Source: Promineifilum sp019695075 (GTDB lineage Bacteria > Chloroflexota > Anaerolineae > Promineifilales > Promineifilaceae). From it: DNA of 64,000 bases. The notes beneath the pieces were generated by a model. That model saw nothing but the letters and a program-made list of their open reading frames with translations, did no database searches and was not told where the DNA came from. The position numbers were made by a program, and so were the translations under genes. The stretch lies in contig JAHCIO010000027.1 in NCBI GenBank assembly GCA_026129185.1, positions 1 to 64,000 of the forward strand, given 5' to 3'. Within the stretch, counting starts at the first letter, position 1; each line of letters begins with the position of its first letter. Below, piece by piece: positions 62,164-64,000 of the stretch.

Positions 62164-64000
62164 GGCAATATCGCCGCGCGGGGTGTCATCGTCAGTGTGA
62201 CGGACGCCGGCCTGCTGGAAGGGACGCCGGTCAGCGTGGGCGATCTGGCTCCCGGCGCGCAGGTGTCGCTGGATCTGCCCGTCGCGGTGGTGGGTCGGTC
62301 GGCCTTTCCGCTGCCCTTTGCCGTGCAGGCCACGGCCGACAACGTTGAATATCCGGCCATTGTCACCGCCGAACAGACCTTCGCCCCGCCCGACAGCGGC
62401 CTCTACCTGCCGGGGTTGAGCCGGGCGTGGGTGCTGTTGGAGCATCGCCGCGAGCGTTACGACGCCGACAATCCGGTCGGCCGGACGCTGCTGTGGGTGG
62501 AACTGTCTAACCCCAACCTCCACGACCGGCCGGCCCACATCAACCTGCACCGGCTGCTGCGCGGCCGCGTGCCGGCCGATCTAACCGTGCGCGTGCTCTA
62601 CTATCCAACCGAACTGAGTACGCCGCAGGAACTGCCCATCACTTACAACCCGGCCGGAACGCGGGTCGAGTTGGTGCTGCCCGGGCCGGGGCGCTATCTG
62701 GTCGAATGGACGCGGGACGAGGCTCCCGACAGCGCGACGGCCGCCGGCGAGGCCGCGCCGCTGGCCGCCGCAGCGACGGAGCCGGAACTACCGCAGGGCT
62801 GGACGCCCAGCTACCACGCGCCGCTGGTCTCCGAATTCACCGGGGCGGTGACGCTGCAATACCCCATCGTCACCCCGCCGGGCGCGGCCGGGCTGCAACC
62901 CAACCTGGGCCTGTCCTATAGCAGCGCCAACGGCAATGGCATGATGGGCCGCCTGCAGGCCGACGAGACCGGCTTCGGCTGGACCAACAACGCCCTCATC
63001 GACGTGACCCAGGCGCTGGACGCCTGTCAGGACAACGTCTGTGTGGCTCAGGGCGACATTGATGGCAACCCCAATACCAACGACCCGTACGATCCATACA
63101 CCCTGTCATTCGGCGGCGTAGGCTACGAACTGGTACACAGCAACGGCAAGGCGGCCAACGGCCAGCCGGGGCGCTACTATGCCCAGGGCAATGCCGGGTT
63201 GTACATCGAGCTATGCAAGGCGCCACTATCCACCTATTGCGGCCATCTTTCCGACGTGGACGGCATGACGTACACACAGAGCAACGTCGTCTGGCGCATC
63301 AGCGGGCCGGACGGCACGACTTACCGTCTGGGTGGGACGAGCAACTCTGAGCAAGAGGTTCTGCGCCCGGCCGACGCCACCGGCGTGGATAACCTGGCCC
63401 TGCGCTGGCGAGCCGATACGATTGTGGATCGTTTTGGCAATGTCATGCGCTATCATTACGTCGAAGACACGTATACCGGTTGGGTTCACCCGGAGTACAT
63501 TCACACTCCGGCCAGCTACCTGGAAAGTATCACCTACGACGATTACCGCATCGAGTTCGACCACGTGCAATTGCCCTATGGCGCGTACCGCGAGCAGGGC
63601 TATGGCTACTCTATCAGCTACCAGACGCGCCGCCTGGGTCAGGTTAGAGTCAAGATCGTGTCGAGCAACCAACAAATCCGCCACTACTCGTTGACCCACG
63701 ACTACCAGCGCTACGGCCAGGACAACGACACCGACCATTTGCCGCTGGAACAGGTGCTGGACCCCCAGTATGGCACGCAATCCCCGTGGTGCGCGGCGTT
63801 CAACTACGTTCTGGATTTCAAGGATGGCGACAATCCCGACGACAACGTGACTTTTGTGCCCAACAAGATGCCGGTGCTGTTGAGCATCCATGAGGGTGGC
63901 AGCAACGGGGCCGTCAAGTCCAGCACGCCGGACACGACCTTCCGCTACGTCTTCCTGGGCACGGGCTTATATGACCACGCCGCGGCCGGGCCTCACCTGC
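62113..64000 (+). CDS. SpvB/TcdB- or Rhs-type protein, runs off the right edge
   Basis: The frame is open from 62113 to the end of the window, in the same frame as the signal-peptide part at 61843. After a beta-sandwich-like region it shows the SpvB-type opening IVTPPGAAGLQPNLGLSYSS followed by ANGNGMMG, then FGGVGYELV and Tyr-rich beta repeats (RFGNVMRYHYVEDTYTG), as in the N-terminal SpvB domain of Tc toxins and Rhs-like secreted proteins. The C-terminus, including any toxin or repeat core, lies outside. A large cell-surface or toxin-like protein is the best reading. Confidence 0.78.

Overview
This window is a GC-rich bacterial chromosome segment that is almost entirely housekeeping in character, with short intergenic gaps and many overlapping stop/start codons. 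It probably comes from a Chloroflexota bacterium of the Anaerolineae/Caldilineae kind. That placement is an inference from three things: the mix of gene families, for example a GT-C/DUF2723 membrane protein, a YidC without a large periplasmic domain, an archaeal-type short ValS under T-box control, and a MurA with Asp in place of the catalytic Cys; the style of the intergenic repeats; and the codon and base composition. No rRNA, CRISPR array, integrase, transposase or prophage was seen.

Layout. 1-2.3 kb: the end of a secreted zinc peptidase, a selenocysteine tRNA (minus strand), and a Phe-Gly-Cys tRNA cluster with its own promoter and terminator. 2.4-11.1 kb: an M3 oligopeptidase, a DtxR-type regulator, an FtsB/DivIC-like protein, a low-GC foreign-looking ORF carrying a perfect 40-nt inverted repeat, a PfkB kinase with parA-parB, and an ABC-F ATPase behind a structured leader. 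11.2-18.5 kb: a complete hisG-D-C-B-H-A-F-I-E operon preceded by what looks like a full ribosome-mediated attenuator, with a leader peptide carrying four consecutive His codons. 18.5-24.3 kb: a large DUF2723 membrane protein, tRNAs (Met/Ile-CAT, Gly, Pro, Leu), tilS and an ADP-ribosylglycohydrolase. 24.4-28.8 kb: thyA-folA converging on valS, which has a T-box leader with a consensus promoter. 28.8-45.1 kb: acyl-CoA metabolism, alanine dehydrogenase, leucyl aminopeptidase, a GCS2-type ligase, an amidohydrolase, a methyltransferase, obg, yceD, rdgB, a hydrolase and murA. 45.2-49.1 kb: rpmH-rnpA-yidD-(BamB-like lipoprotein)-yidC-jag, with jag broken by an in-frame TGA. 49.1-52.7 kb: a serB-serC-like-serA operon holding the whole phosphorylated serine pathway. 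52.8-61.6 kb: a SWIM zinc-finger protein, two nucleotide-sugar epimerase/dehydratases with folD, and a heterodimeric ABC exporter with one degenerate nucleotide site. 61.8-64 kb: the start of a secreted SpvB/Rhs-type protein, interrupted by a 72-nt duplication and running off the right edge.

Most distinctive content. (1) The his attenuator, whose promoter places the transcription start almost on the leader-peptide ATG. (2) An ABC-F leader in which the Shine-Dalgarno sequence is paired to a distant segment next to a three-codon ORF. (3) Self-complementary intergenic repeats of a CTAGGG type, inside which the stop codons of five separate genes lie. (4) A tRNA-Sec gene. (5) The 40-nt perfect inverted repeat inside a low-GC ORF. 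(6) Two interrupted genes (jag and the SpvB-like gene), which may be real decay or assembly error. All calls come from reading sequence and motifs by eye; no database search was run.
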